DNA of 36,228 bases from Nitrospiria bacterium (GCA_919902495.1 CAKKRC010000002.1:1-36228); one strand, 5' to 3'. Shown: positions 1 to 8,073, numbered from the stretch's first letter. Program-made: numbers and translations. The notes: a model not told the origin generated them from the sequence alone.

Positions 1-52
1 CACGTACGGTGGTGTGGGAGGACGGCGGGGGCGACCCCGCCTCCTACCCGAT

Positions 53-255
53 TCGTTCCGATCGACGACGCAGCCTGTCAGTTCACGTCGTCTTCTTTTT
101 CCTTCCCCCGCGGGCGGCCGGCGGACGCGTCCGCTCCTCGGCCGTCTGCTCTTCCCGCCGCCGCTTCGGATAGATCCTGATGGGAGAGCCGTGGAAGCCG
201 AAGGCCTGGCGCAGGTTATGCTCGATGTACCGGATATAAAAAATGGACGCTCTCG
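53..255 (-). pseudogene. Duplicated 3' fragment of der (GTPase Der C-terminus)
   Basis: Bases 53-217 are identical to 1980-2144, which hold the last 45 or so codons of der plus about 30 bases beyond its stop. Read on the minus strand the fragment encodes the end of the KH-like domain and the basic tail of Der, with its stop at 83-85. From 218 to about 255 the match continues but is imperfect and includes a 2-base deletion that shifts the frame, and then it ends. The fragment has no GTPase domains and cannot make Der. It is either one end of a duplication or insertion that carries the propeller gene at 401-1723, or an assembly artefact; the decay at the inner edge argues for a real, older event. 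Confidence 0.8.
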
Positions 256-337
256 ACATCTAATAGTTGTTTTCTCCAGTTATTTATACGCAGAAATTGC
301 CTTTTGCGCATACCCCGAAAATACCCCGTCGATTCGC

Positions 338-367
338 TTGCCCTTCTTCTATATCTTGTCCTATAAT
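338..367 (+). promoter_or_regulatory. Promoter of the propeller lipoprotein gene
   Basis: A perfect TATAAT box (362-367) lies 18 bases after TTGCCC (338-343). Transcription would start near 374, giving a leader of about 27 bases that contains the ribosome-binding site TAAGGAGG at 385-392. Confidence 0.6.
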
Positions 368-400
368 TGGCTACTCTGAATGGCTAAGGAGGCGCATGTT

Positions 401-1723
401 ATGAGGACGAAGATATGGCTGGTGGTATTGCTCGCGCTTGCGACGTTGTCGTTGGTGGTCGTTTCTTGCGGCGGCGGAGGGGTGAATGCAGTATCCTGGA
501 CCGGAACAAAACAGATGGGTGTTGCCGGAAAGAACACGATAGCTAATGGCATAGCTGTCGACGCAAGCGGCAACGTGTATGTAGCGGGTTACACGAATGG
601 AGGACTGGACAACAATGCTCTTACTGGGAGTTTTGATTTTTTCATCACGAAGTTTAATGCTTTAGGGAACAAGGTCTATACTAAACAGACGGGTACAAGC
701 GGCAAAACGACCATGGCCTCCGGCTTGGCTGTTGACCTTGATGGCAATGTGTACGCAGCAGGTTACACCGATGGAGGTTTGGATGGAAATGTTCTTACAG
801 GAACGTCTGATTTTTTTGTCTCCAAATATGGTCCCTCTGGGAACTTGCTGTCAACGATTCAAACTGGCACGACAGGGAAGTCTGCCGGAGCCCAAGGCAT
901 TGCCGTAGATCCGATCGGAAACGTGTACGTGACAGGTTATACCTATGGTGGACTTGCGGGAAATCCACTCGTGGGCGTGTCAGACTACTTCCTTTTCAAA
1001 TACGGTCCGGCATGGAACCTCCTCTATTCAAAGCAGACAGGCAGCGCGGGCAAATACAGTGAGGGATATGGTGTTGCCGTCGATTCAAACAACAATGCGT
1101 ATGTTGCCGGCAGAACGACCGGCGGTCTTGGCAGCAACACCCTCGTTGGAACGTATGATCTCTTTCTCGCAAAACATGATTCATCAGGCGCTGCGCTTTC
1201 TACCTACGAAACAGGCAGTACCGGCCTTTATAGCAGCGCAGTCGGCGTGGCTGTAGACGCCGGAGACAATGTGTATATTGCAGGCGTTACGAACGCAGGA
1301 CTTGACAATAACACCCTTACGGGAACCTCGGACTTTATCCTCATCAAAATCAACGCGGCGGGAAACAAAGTATATACAAGGCAGATGGGTGCAGCCGGGA
1401 CGGACACTAAGTCCAGCGGTATTGCTGTCGACTCAAACGGTTATGTCTATATTACCGGTTATACGCTCGGAGGATTGGATGGACATGCGCTTACCGGCAC
1501 AAGAGATTACTTTCTCGTTAAATATGATCCAGACGGGAACCGTATCTGGACAAGGCAGTCGGGTGTTACAGGGAAACTTGCCGAGGCAACCGGTGTTGCA
1601 GTGGACGCAAACAACAATGTATATGTAGCGGGTTATACAGATGGGGGGCTGGACGGCAATGTGCTCGCAGGTACATATGATTTCTTTATCGCCAAGTATG
1701 ATTCTGACGGTAATAAGAAGTAG
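401..1723 (+). CDS. SBBP-repeat seven-bladed beta-propeller lipoprotein
   Basis: This is a predicted secreted lipoprotein of 440 residues. The start at 401 is chosen over the in-frame ATG at 380 because TAAGGAGG sits 8 bases before it and a classic lipoprotein signal follows: MRTK, a hydrophobic stretch, and the lipobox VVSC with Cys23. The mature part is seven repeats of 58 residues, each with a G(I/V/L)AVD...GNVYVAGYT core, GGLDGN...LTGT, then (D)FF(I/L)xK(Y/F). This matches the SBBP beta-propeller repeat. The N-terminal piece WTGTKQMGVAGK supplies the outer strand missing from the last repeat, a velcro closure expected of a seven-bladed propeller. The function is unknown; such proteins are usually surface-exposed. 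The gene sits between two copies of the der 3' end, has its own promoter and a terminator at 1944-1976, and so looks like an independent insertion. Confidence 0.88.
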   Translation: MRTKIWLVVLLALATLSLVVVSCGGGGVNAVSWTGTKQMGVAGKNTIANGIAVDASGNVYVAGYTNGGLDNNALTGSFDFFITKFNALGNKVYTKQTGTSGKTTMASGLAVDLDGNVYAAGYTDGGLDGNVLTGTSDFFVSKYGPSGNLLSTIQTGTTGKSAGAQGIAVDPIGNVYVTGYTYGGLAGNPLVGVSDYFLFKYGPAWNLLYSKQTGSAGKYSEGYGVAVDSNNNAYVAGRTTGGLGSNTLVGTYDLFLAKHDSSGAALSTYETGSTGLYSSAVGVAVDAGDNVYIAGVTNAGLDNNTLTGTSDFILIKINAAGNKVYTRQMGAAGTDTKSSGIAVDSNGYVYITGYTLGGLDGHALTGTRDYFLVKYDPDGNRIWTRQSGVTGKLAEATGVAVDANNNVYVAGYTDGGLDGNVLAGTYDFFIAKYDSDGNKK

Positions 1724-1943
1724 ACGCATAGCAGGGGGGCATGGGAAAGCGATTTCAACGGGATCCTTTGCGGTCGGAACGATCACCGGAGTCACGCTCA
1801 TGAAGTACTAGACCAACGGACGGTGATGATGTTTTGATCGGTGAGAGACCTGAAGCTGGCCTGCGTGGAGAAGGCGACGACCAATAAGGACCTGAAGCAG
1901 TGCCGGCCAGATTCTCCGATGGGCGGTCAGTAAGATCAGAAAC
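1724..1943 (+). other. Intergenic region with possible coding remnants
   Basis: No intact gene is seen. Two short open stretches look protein-like: 1745-1813 (ending in TAG) and 1843-1933, reading roughly DLKLACVEKATTNKDLKQC and ending in TAA. They have no ribosome-binding site and are interrupted, so they may be decayed 3' gene pieces. I do not recognise them. Confidence 0.25.
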
Positions 1944-1976
1944 AAAGGCCAGCAGGGTATCCTGCAGGCCTTTTCT
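1944..1976. terminator. Bidirectional terminator between the propeller gene and der
   Basis: The stem AAAGGCC-A-GCAGG (1944-1956) pairs with CCTGC-A-GGCCTTT (1961-1973) across the loop GTAT, with one A-A mismatch. It is followed by TTTTC on the plus strand and by TTTG on the minus strand. It can end both the plus-strand propeller transcript and the minus-strand der transcript. Confidence 0.7.
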
Positions 1977-1979
1977 TGT

Positions 1980-2144
1980 TCGTTCCGATCGACGACGCAG
2001 CCTGTCAGTTCACGTCGTCTTCTTTTTCCTTCCCCCGCGGGCGGCCGGCGGACGCGTCCGCTCCTCGGCCGTCTGCTCTTCCCGCCGCCGCTTCGGATAG
2101 ATCCTGATGGGAGAGCCGTGGAAGCCGAAGGCCTGGCGCAGGTT
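1980..2144. repeat. 165-bp direct repeat, copy 2 (copy 1 at 53-217)
   Basis: This segment is identical, base for base, to 53-217 at an offset of 1927. It spans the der stop codon and about 30 non-coding bases, so the identity is not explained by selection on protein. The two copies flank a 1.76-kb segment holding the propeller lipoprotein gene. Perfect identity suggests recent duplication or ongoing gene conversion. Confidence 0.9.
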
Positions 2145-3404
2145 GTTCTCGATGTACCGGATGTAGGAGAAATGGACCCCCTCGGGATAGTTCACGAAGA
2201 CGACGAAGGTCGGCGGCTTCACCGCGACCTGGGTTACGTAGAAGTACTTGACCCGCCTGCTCCGGTACATCGGCGGTTCATGCCGCGACGTCAGGCGCTC
2301 GAACACGCGGTTCAGCTCGGCCGTGGGCACGCGCTTCTCCCGCTCTGCCACGATCTTGTCGATCTCGTCGAACACCTTGGTGATCCGCTGGCGCGTGAGC
2401 GACGACAGGGTGAGCACGGGCGCATAGTCGGCGAACTTGAGACGATACCGCACGTCATCGATGAGCTTTTTGTATGCCTCTTCCTTGTCCTGCACCAGGT
2501 CCCACTTGTTCAGGATGATGATGATGCCTTTGCCTTCCTCGTGGGCGATGCCGACGATCCGTTCGTCCTGCTCGGTGACGCCTTCCGCCGCATCGAGCAG
2601 GACCAGGGCCACGTCGCACCGGTCAACGCCCTTCATGGCGCGCATGACGCTGTACTTCTCCACGCCCTGGCTGATCCTGCCCCGGCTCCGGATGCCCGCG
2701 GTGTCCACCAGGACATATTCCCGTCCGTAATACTTGTACAGGCTGTCCACGGCGTCCCGCGTGGTGCCCGACACCGGGCTCACGATCATGCGGTCCTCGC
2801 CGGTGAGAGCGTTCACGAAGGAGGACTTGCCGACGTTGGGCCGTCCGATGATGGCGATCCGGGGGGGGACCCGCGCTCCTTCTTCGGGCTCGGGTCCTGC
2901 CGGCGTTTCGGGCAGGAGCTTCGCGAGCTCGTCCATGAGGTCGGAGAAGCCCGTGCTATGCAGGGCGGACAGGGGGATGAGCGTGTTCACGCCCAGGCGA
3001 TAGAAATCAGGCAGGAGCCCTTCGTGCCGGGCGCCGTCCACCTTGTTGATGGCGTAGATGACCGGTTTTCCCGCGGCGCGCAGACGCTGGGCGACCTCGA
3101 GATCGGCAGGCAGCAGGCCCTCCTGGCCGTCCATGAGGAATATGATGTAATCGGCCTCTTCGATGGCAAGCGTGGTCTGGTCGCGGATCTTCATGAACAT
3201 GGGATCTTCGGACTCGGGCTCGAACCCGCCCGTATCCACGAGGTGGAACTTCTTGCCGTCCCACTCCGCGTCGGCGTAGTTGCGGTCCCGCGTGACGCCG
3301 GGCATGTCCTCGACGATGGCGAGGTTCCTCCCGAGGATGCGATTGAACAGTGCGGACTTGCCGACATTCGGCCTGCCCACGATGGCGACGACTGGTTTGG
3401 TCAT
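2010..3404 (-). CDS. der: Ribosome-assembly GTPase Der (EngA)
   Basis: Der is a tandem-GTPase factor for maturation of the 50S ribosomal subunit. The 464-residue product has two G domains and a C-terminal KH-like domain, the usual layout and length. The first G domain has GRPNVGKS (10-17), DTGG (57-60) and NKVD (120-123). The second has GRPNVGKS (187-194), a DTAG motif and NKWD. The KH-like domain ends near YIRYIENNLRQAFGF, followed by a basic tail KRRREEQTAEERTR...GRKKKTT. The gene is alone on the minus strand and diverges from the DUF4124 gene. The ATG has only a weak ribosome-binding site. The last 45 or so codons are duplicated at 53-217. Confidence 0.97.
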   Translation of the reverse strand: MTKPVVAIVGRPNVGKSALFNRILGRNLAIVEDMPGVTRDRNYADAEWDGKKFHLVDTGGFEPESEDPMFMKIRDQTTLAIEEADYIIFLMDGQEGLLPADLEVAQRLRAAGKPVIYAINKVDGARHEGLLPDFYRLGVNTLIPLSALHSTGFSDLMDELAKLLPETPAGPEPEEGARVPPRIAIIGRPNVGKSSFVNALTGEDRMIVSPVSGTTRDAVDSLYKYYGREYVLVDTAGIRSRGRISQGVEKYSVMRAMKGVDRCDVALVLLDAAEGVTEQDERIVGIAHEEGKGIIIILNKWDLVQDKEEAYKKLIDDVRYRLKFADYAPVLTLSSLTRQRITKVFDEIDKIVAEREKRVPTAELNRVFERLTSRHEPPMYRSRRVKYFYVTQVAVKPPTFVVFVNYPEGVHFSYIRYIENNLRQAFGFHGSPIRIYPKRRREEQTAEERTRPPAARGGRKKKTT

Positions 3405-3421
3405 ATTATTATCAATGCTAT

Positions 3422-3439
3422 GTCTCTGCGTCTCTGTGG
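3422..3439. repeat. Octamer array, GTCTCTGY type
   Basis: GTCTCTGC and GTCTCTGT stand in tandem followed by GG, just upstream of the der start. On the minus strand they read ACAGAGAC. The same octamer recurs at 12434-12469, so this is one of the short-period arrays scattered through the spacers of the window. Confidence 0.6.
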
Positions 3440-3568
3440 CGAAACGAGCAATTACTATAGCACTAATGTCCTTGTTAATTCAATAAAAAACCTTGCGAAC
3501 CCTTGGTAATTATGATATTTATTAACATTCTTAGCATCCCATCACCCTGTACACGACCGGAGGCGCCT

Positions 3569-4090
3569 GTGTTGAGATCGCTGGTTCTGCTGATGTTGGT
3601 GGTATCTGTTCTGGTGACGTCTGAGGCGCGCGCGGAGTTCTATAAGTGGGTGGACCGCGACGGCAGGGAATTCATCACGAATGAAAAAGAGAAGATTCCG
3701 GCTGAATATCGTCATACGGCAAAGCCCGTGGAGGTCCGTGACGACCGGGTGAGCGTGGGGCAACAGCCGGTTGCAGCGGACAAGAAGACGGTCAAGGTCG
3801 CTGAGCACAAGGACCGGTACGGCAGGGGCGAGGAATACTGGAACAAACGGGCGGAGAACCTGCGACGTCAGATCCGGGAGCAGCAGGACGAGCTTGACCT
3901 CATCGTGCAGCAGGAAGAGAACGACAGGACAAAGCCGAAATCGAAGAGCAAAAAGAGCAATTCCCGGTCAGCGCATGACAAGAAAAAGGCGAAGATCGAA
4001 AAAAAGATCGCCCGTCTCAAACATGAGCTCGACGTGCAGCTCCCCGAGGAGGCAAGGAAGGCCGATGCGTATCCCGGCTGGATCCGGTAG
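3569..4090 (+). CDS. Exported DUF4124-domain protein with a coiled-coil C-terminus
   Basis: The gene encodes about 173 residues. GTG at 3569 is preferred because GGAGG ends 5 bases before it and a clean signal peptide follows: LRSLVLLMLVVSVLVTSEARA, with cleavage after ARA. An upstream in-frame ATG at 3503 would add a non-signal extension. Directly after the signal comes EFYKWVDRDGREFITNEKEKIP, a DUF4124 domain, which is typical of periplasmic proteins of unknown role. The rest is highly charged: an EQQDELDLIVQQEE helix, a Lys/Ser-rich linker, and KKAKIEKKIARLKHELD, probably coiled coil. The protein likely acts in the periplasm; its function is unknown. It diverges from der. Confidence 0.8.
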   Translation: MLRSLVLLMLVVSVLVTSEARAEFYKWVDRDGREFITNEKEKIPAEYRHTAKPVEVRDDRVSVGQQPVAADKKTVKVAEHKDRYGRGEEYWNKRAENLRRQIREQQDELDLIVQQEENDRTKPKSKSKKSNSRSAHDKKKAKIEKKIARLKHELDVQLPEEARKADAYPGWIR

Positions 4091-4132
4091 GTCATAGGCA
4101 CGACCGTATATCCAGGAGCGAACGCATTCTCC

Positions 4133-4150
4133 GTCCCGCCTGGGCGGGAC
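4133..4150. repeat. Perfect 8-bp inverted repeat after the DUF4124 gene
   Basis: GTCCCGCC and GGCGGGAC are separated by TG. There is no T-tract, so it is not a classic intrinsic terminator; it could be a 3' stabilising hairpin or a REP-like remnant. Confidence 0.5.
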
Positions 4151-4222
4151 TGCGGGATCAGCGAGCGATCAGAATAACTGATAATTTCCCGAACCCGGAC
4201 AAGCCGGAACCAAAGGTCATCT

Positions 4223-4389
4223 CACGCAAAGCCGCAACCAAAAGTAGGCGCTTCTAAGCGAGGACGCAAAGGAAATCTTTAGGTTCTTGTTTTAAGCAGA
4301 ATGACCTGCTTTTCTTTGCGAGCTTGGCGACTTTGCGCGAAATATTCTTGCCATTTTGTGTAGAATTTTATTTCTTAGTTACTAAGGAC
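4223..4389. repeat. Repeat element copy 1, with inverted ends and a structured core
   Basis: This fills most of the 339-base gap between the DUF4124 and receiver-PilZ genes, which otherwise holds no gene. Inverted arms CACGCAAAGCCGC (4223-4235) and GCGACTTTGCGCG (4327-4339) pair with two mismatches. Inside is a 36-bp core (4240-4275) that matches 30839-30874 at 32 of 36 positions, with a hairpin CGCTT/AAGCG at 4249-4260. A second module, CTTAGTTACTAAGGAC (4374-4389), matches 30889-30904 at 15 of 16. The two modules are about 100 bases further apart here than in copy 2. Confidence 0.65.
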
Positions 4390-4394
4390 CTAAG

Positions 4395-4418
4395 CTCCTT
4401 GCAGCTTGCTGCAAGGAG
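4395..4418 (+). promoter_or_regulatory. Hairpin that buries the ribosome-binding site of the receiver-PilZ gene
   Basis: CTCCTTGCAGC (4395-4405) pairs perfectly over 11 bases with GCTGCAAGGAG (4408-4418). The AAGGAG at the 3' side is the only ribosome-binding site before the ATG at 4430. In the folded RNA the site is closed, which would repress translation unless the hairpin is opened or bypassed. There is no following T-run, so a terminator is unlikely. Confidence 0.6.
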
Positions 4419-4429
4419 CGTCAACCTGC

Positions 4430-5104
4430 ATGAAGAATGTCATCATTGCACAAACCATCCTCGATGCTATCGAACTAAGAACAACGTTGTTCGGCAGGGG
4501 AAGTATCAAGCTGCATACGGCGCGGTCCTCGGAAGATATCCTGGATATCCACCGCCGGTTAAAGGCGGACCTCATCATCACGGAGTTCTCCTTTCCGGAG
4601 ATGGGAGGAGTCCGGCTTTGTTCCTCGATACGCGGTGAACCGGGCCTCAAGGACGTCTCCCTCATCATGTACTGTGATGGCGGCCCTGTATTCCAGGCCG
4701 CCTGCCTCGATGCGGGCGCGAATGCCGTCGTCCAGAAGCCGGTGGACGCGTTCAGCCTGTTCTCAAAAATATCCGAACTGATCGTCATTCCGCAGCGGAA
4801 GGATATGCGGGTGCTCCTGCGCATTTCCGTGGAAGGCCGGCAACAGGACGCCTCATTCGTCGCTACGTCGTATAATATCAGCCTTTCCGGGATGCTCCTG
4901 GAAACCAAACGAGAGCTGAACAAAGGCGACAAGCTGTCCTGCTCGTTCAGTATTGCGCACGCAGAGGTCAACGCCCAGTGTCTGATCATGCGGGTGGACA
5001 GGACCGATGAGGGACGGTTCCGTTACGGGGCCAAGTTCCTGAGCCTTGATACGAAGTCTATTGTGGTCATCGAGCAGTATGTGAAAAGCAGGATCAGACC
5101 TTGA
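4430..5104 (+). CDS. Degenerate receiver (REC) plus PilZ domain protein
   Basis: The 224-residue product has an N-terminal receiver-like domain (about 1-118) and a C-terminal PilZ domain (about 120-224). The receiver lacks the usual acidic pair after strand 1 (VIIAQ instead of a VDD motif) and has Glu52 (LIITEFSFPEM) where the phosphoacceptor Asp should be; Lys103 in VQKP is kept. It is probably not phosphorylated, or is locked in an active-like state. The PilZ domain has R123-x-x-x-R127 and N149-x-S-x-x-G154, the residues that bind cyclic di-GMP. A role in c-di-GMP response (motility, surface or envelope traits) is inferred from the family. Start at 4430, with AAGGAG 11 bases upstream inside a hairpin. 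Confidence 0.85.
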   Translation: MKNVIIAQTILDAIELRTTLFGRGSIKLHTARSSEDILDIHRRLKADLIITEFSFPEMGGVRLCSSIRGEPGLKDVSLIMYCDGGPVFQAACLDAGANAVVQKPVDAFSLFSKISELIVIPQRKDMRVLLRISVEGRQQDASFVATSYNISLSGMLLETKRELNKGDKLSCSFSIAHAEVNAQCLIMRVDRTDEGRFRYGAKFLSLDTKSIVVIEQYVKSRIRP

Positions 5105-5112
5105 CGGCGACT

Positions 5113-5584
5113 GCATTGCAAATTGGAAATTGCAAAGTGCAAATTGATAAGACAAATCTAATGTAAATTGAAAAATATAGATGGAAAACAAGCGGAACAG
5201 CTTTCAGAACGCTTTTTGTCGTATGCAGTTGATGTCGTAAAGATATCTACGCTGCTGAGAAAGACTGCGACAGGACGGGAGATCGCCGGACAATTATTGC
5301 GGTCGGGTACCTCGTCAGGGGCGAATTACGAAGAAGCGCGGGGCGCTCAGAGCAGGGCGGATTTTCTTCATAAACTTCAGATCGTTCTCAAGGAACTGCG
5401 CGAGTCATTGTTTTGGCTCAGGTTGATCGATAAAGCACAGATCATAAAAGAACAGGGTGTCGCAAGTGCCATCGACGAGACCCGTCAGTTGGGCAATATC
5501 ATTGCGAAATCTGTCGTTACCGCCAAGAAACAGAAATAATTTTCAATCTGATATTTGCACTTTCCAATTTGCGCTTTACAATGC
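5113..5584 (+). mobile_element. Inverted-repeat cassette carrying a four-helix-bundle gene (IVS-like)
   Basis: The left end begins GCATTGCAAATTGGAAATTG (5113) and the right end, read on the minus strand from 5584, begins GCATTGTAAAGCGCAAATTG. Both arms then share GTGCAAAT. The arms are AT-rich, made of ATTGCAAA-type units, and point inward around a single gene (5168-5539). The right end stops 2 bases before the leuS ribosome-binding site. Genes of this family are known from intervening sequences in 23S rRNA flanked by complementary arms; here the same design sits between protein genes. No transposase is encoded. Confidence 0.6.
5168..5539 (+). CDS. Four-helix-bundle protein (23S rRNA intervening-sequence family)
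   Basis: The 123-residue product is all-helical and matches the four-helix-bundle family first seen in 23S rRNA intervening sequences and related to the Avd accessory protein of diversity-generating retroelements. Key features are AQLLRSGTSSGANYEEARGA (about 42-62), the family signature, then RADFLHKLQIVLKELRESLFWL and a C-terminal helix ending KKQK. The start is probably TTG at 5168; there is no clear ribosome-binding site, and the next ATG is out of frame. The molecular function is not established. No reverse transcriptase or template repeat lies nearby, so a retroelement role is not supported. Base composition is more AT-rich than the neighbours. Confidence 0.85.
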   Translation: MKNIDGKQAEQLSERFLSYAVDVVKISTLLRKTATGREIAGQLLRSGTSSGANYEEARGAQSRADFLHKLQIVLKELRESLFWLRLIDKAQIIKEQGVASAIDETRQLGNIIAKSVVTAKKQK

Positions 5585-5596
5585 CTGGAGGTTCGT

Positions 5597-8068
5597 TTGG
5601 AAGAACGTTATAACCCGAAGACCGTGGAAGATCGATGGCAGCAGCAGTGGGCGGCCAATAAGACCTTCAAGGTCACCGAGGACGCGTCAAGGCCCAAGTA
5701 TTACTGCCTCGAAATGTTCCCCTATCCGTCGGGCAGGATCCACATGGGCCATGTGCGGAACTATTCCATCGGCGACGTGGTGTCCCGATACAAGCGGATG
5801 CGCGGGTTCAATGTGCTCCATCCCATGGGGTGGGACTCATTCGGCCTGCCGGCGGAGAACGCCGCCATCAAGCACGGTATCCATCCCTCGCAGTGGACGC
5901 TGGAGAACATCGCGTTCATGCGCGATAAGCAGCTGAAAAGCATGGGCCTCTCCTATGACTGGGACCGCGAGGTGACTACCTGTCTGGAGGAGTACTACCG
6001 CTGGAACCAGTGGCTCTTCCTGAAGATGTACGAGAAGGGAATAGCATATAAAAAGCGCTCCTACGTGAACTGGTGCCCTTCCTGCAGCACGGTCCTTGCT
6101 AATGAACAGGTGGAGGAGGGATTGTGCTGGCGCTGCAGTTCGGTCGTGACATTCCGCGAACTGGAGCAATGGTTCTTCAAGATCACGGCCTACGCCCAGG
6201 AATTGCTCGACCATTGCGACAAGCTTCCCGGCTGGCCTGAGCGGGTCCTCACCATGCAGCGGAACTGGATCGGCAAGTCCACGGGTGTCGAGGTGGACTT
6301 CACGCTGGATGGGTCCGGTGAGAAGCTCACGATCTTCACCACCCGGCCGGACACGCTCTATGGCGTCACGTTCATGAGCATCGCTCCTGAGCATCCCATG
6401 GTGGAGACGCTCATCAAGGGAAAACAGCAGGCCGATGCGGTCCGGGCCTTCTGCCAGCGGATCATGGGTGAGGACAAGGCGGTACGCACCGACGAGAATC
6501 AGGAAAAAGAAGGCATTTTCACCGGGGCCTTCGCGGTCAATCCGCTGAACAACGAAAAGGTGCCCGTCTGGGCCGGCAACTTCGTGCTCATGGACTACGG
6601 GACCGGCGCCATCATGTCCGTCCCCGCCCATGACCAACGGGACTTCGAGTTCGCGAAGAAGTACCAGCTCCCGATCCGTGTGGTGATCCAGAATGCGGAC
6701 CAGGACCTGGACGCGGCCACCATGCGGCAGGCATATGTGGGCGAAGGCGCTATGGTCAACTCAAGACCTTTTGACGGGACCCCGAACGTTCCGGGCAAGG
6801 AGAAGGTCGCGGAATATGTCGAGCAGAAGGGCTACGGCAAGCGGACGGTGAACTGGCGGCTCCGCGACTGGGGCATCTCCCGCCAGCGCTACTGGGGCAC
6901 GCCGATCCCGATCATCTACTGCGAACGCTGTGGGACCGTGCCGGTGCCTGAACTGGACCTCCCGGTGATACTTCCGACGAACGTCGAGTTCACCGGCAAG
7001 GGCCGTTCACCGCTTGCGGAGTCCGCGTCATTCCGCGACACGACCTGTCCGAAATGCGGCGGAAGCGCCCGGCGCGAGACCGACACGATGGATACCTTCG
7101 TGGATTCTTCCTGGTATTTCCTGCGCTATTGCTCGCCGAAGCATACCGAGGCCCCCTTCGACAAGAAAGCTGCAGGCTACTGGATGAGCGTGGACCAGTA
7201 TATCGGAGGCATCGAGCATGCAGTGCTCCATCTCCTGTACGCCCGGTTCTTCACCAAGGTGATCAGGGACCTCGGCCTGTTCGACGGCGACGAACCGTTC
7301 CAGAACCTCCTGACCCAGGGCATGGTGATCAAGGATGGCGCCAAGATGAGCAAGTCCAAGGGCAATGTGGTGGACCCGGACTTCATCATTTCCAAATACG
7401 GCGCTGACACGGCACGGCTGTTCTCGCTCTTTGCCGCGCCGCCGGAGCGCGATCTCGAGTGGAACGACCAGGGCGTTGACGGCGCATACCGGTTCCTCCA
7501 CCGGGTCTGGACGGTCGTGTACAAGTACCATGGCAAGATCAGGACCGTACAGCCTGCGGGAAGGGAAGCCACGGGCGACCCGCTCTACCGCAAGACCCAT
7601 CTTACGATAAAAAAGGTTACCGAGGACATCGAACGGGAGTTCCACTTCAATACGGCAATTGCGGCGCTTATGGAACTGGTGAATGAATTGTACGATTTTA
7701 CCGCGCAAGGCGTACCGGACGACAAACTGCCCGTGCTTCGCACCGCCATCGAAGCGCTGATATTGCTGATAGCACCGTTCGCCCCTCATGTTGCCGAGGA
7801 GCTTTGGGAATCGCTCGGCAACACCACCGGTGTTGCCGGCACGGACTGGCCGTCCTTCGATGCCGGTGCGCTTGTTTCCACTGAGGTGACGGTGGTCGTT
7901 CAGGTGAACGGGAAGGTGAGGGGCAAGCTCACGTTGCCCGCCGGCCTTACAGACAAGGAGATTGAAGCGGCTGCCCTGGCAGAAGGCAAGGTCAGGGAAC
8001 ACCTTGCAGGAAAGACGCCGAAGAAGGTCATCGTTGTTCAGGGGAAACTCGTGAACGTGGTAGTCTAA
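5597..8068 (+). CDS. leuS: Leucyl-tRNA synthetase
   Basis: LeuS charges tRNA-Leu in the cytoplasm. The product is 823 residues, normal for a bacterial LeuRS. TTG at 5597 is chosen as start: GGAGG (5587-5591) lies 5 bases before it and the protein then begins [15 protein letters not shown], as in the family; the open frame further upstream reads into the neighbouring cassette. The class I signature HMGH is at 49-52 and KMSKS at 583-587. Zinc-type cysteines occur in CPSC...CWRC. The CP1 editing domain (about 225-420) contains the TTRPDTLYG motif, and a C-terminal anticodon domain and tail complete it. lptE follows in the same direction and may be co-transcribed. Confidence 0.97.
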   Translation: MEERYNPKTVEDRWQQQWAANKTFKVTEDASRPKYYCLEMFPYPSGRIHMGHVRNYSIGDVVSRYKRMRGFNVLHPMGWDSFGLPAENAAIKHGIHPSQWTLENIAFMRDKQLKSMGLSYDWDREVTTCLEEYYRWNQWLFLKMYEKGIAYKKRSYVNWCPSCSTVLANEQVEEGLCWRCSSVVTFRELEQWFFKITAYAQELLDHCDKLPGWPERVLTMQRNWIGKSTGVEVDFTLDGSGEKLTIFTTRPDTLYGVTFMSIAPEHPMVETLIKGKQQADAVRAFCQRIMGEDKAVRTDENQEKEGIFTGAFAVNPLNNEKVPVWAGNFVLMDYGTGAIMSVPAHDQRDFEFAKKYQLPIRVVIQNADQDLDAATMRQAYVGEGAMVNSRPFDGTPNVPGKEKVAEYVEQKGYGKRTVNWRLRDWGISRQRYWGTPIPIIYCERCGTVPVPELDLPVILPTNVEFTGKGRSPLAESASFRDTTCPKCGGSARRETDTMDTFVDSSWYFLRYCSPKHTEAPFDKKAAGYWMSVDQYIGGIEHAVLHLLYARFFTKVIRDLGLFDGDEPFQNLLTQGMVIKDGAKMSKSKGNVVDPDFIISKYGADTARLFSLFAAPPERDLEWNDQGVDGAYRFLHRVWTVVYKYHGKIRTVQPAGREATGDPLYRKTHLTIKKVTEDIEREFHFNTAIAALMELVNELYDFTAQGVPDDKLPVLRTAIEALILLIAPFAPHVAEELWESLGNTTGVAGTDWPSFDAGALVSTEVTVVVQVNGKVRGKLTLPAGLTDKEIEAAALAEGKVREHLAGKTPKKVIVVQGKLVNVVV

Positions 8069-8073
8069 ATCCA

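Noticed and set aside
53-217. Functional second Der
   Set aside because: Only the last 45 or so codons are present, and the frame breaks upstream.
2118-3509. Long plus-strand open frame of 463 codons opposite der
   Set aside because: It is the antisense shadow of der: it is rich in His, Asp and Val in the way GC-rich antisense frames are, and matches no family.
5168-5539. Avd protein of a diversity-generating retroelement
   Set aside because: The fold family is related, but there is no reverse transcriptase, template repeat or variable repeat nearby.
5555-5596. Upstream ATG start for leuS
   Set aside because: It would encode the cassette's right arm, and the TTG at 5597 has GGAGG at proper spacing and matches the family N-terminus.
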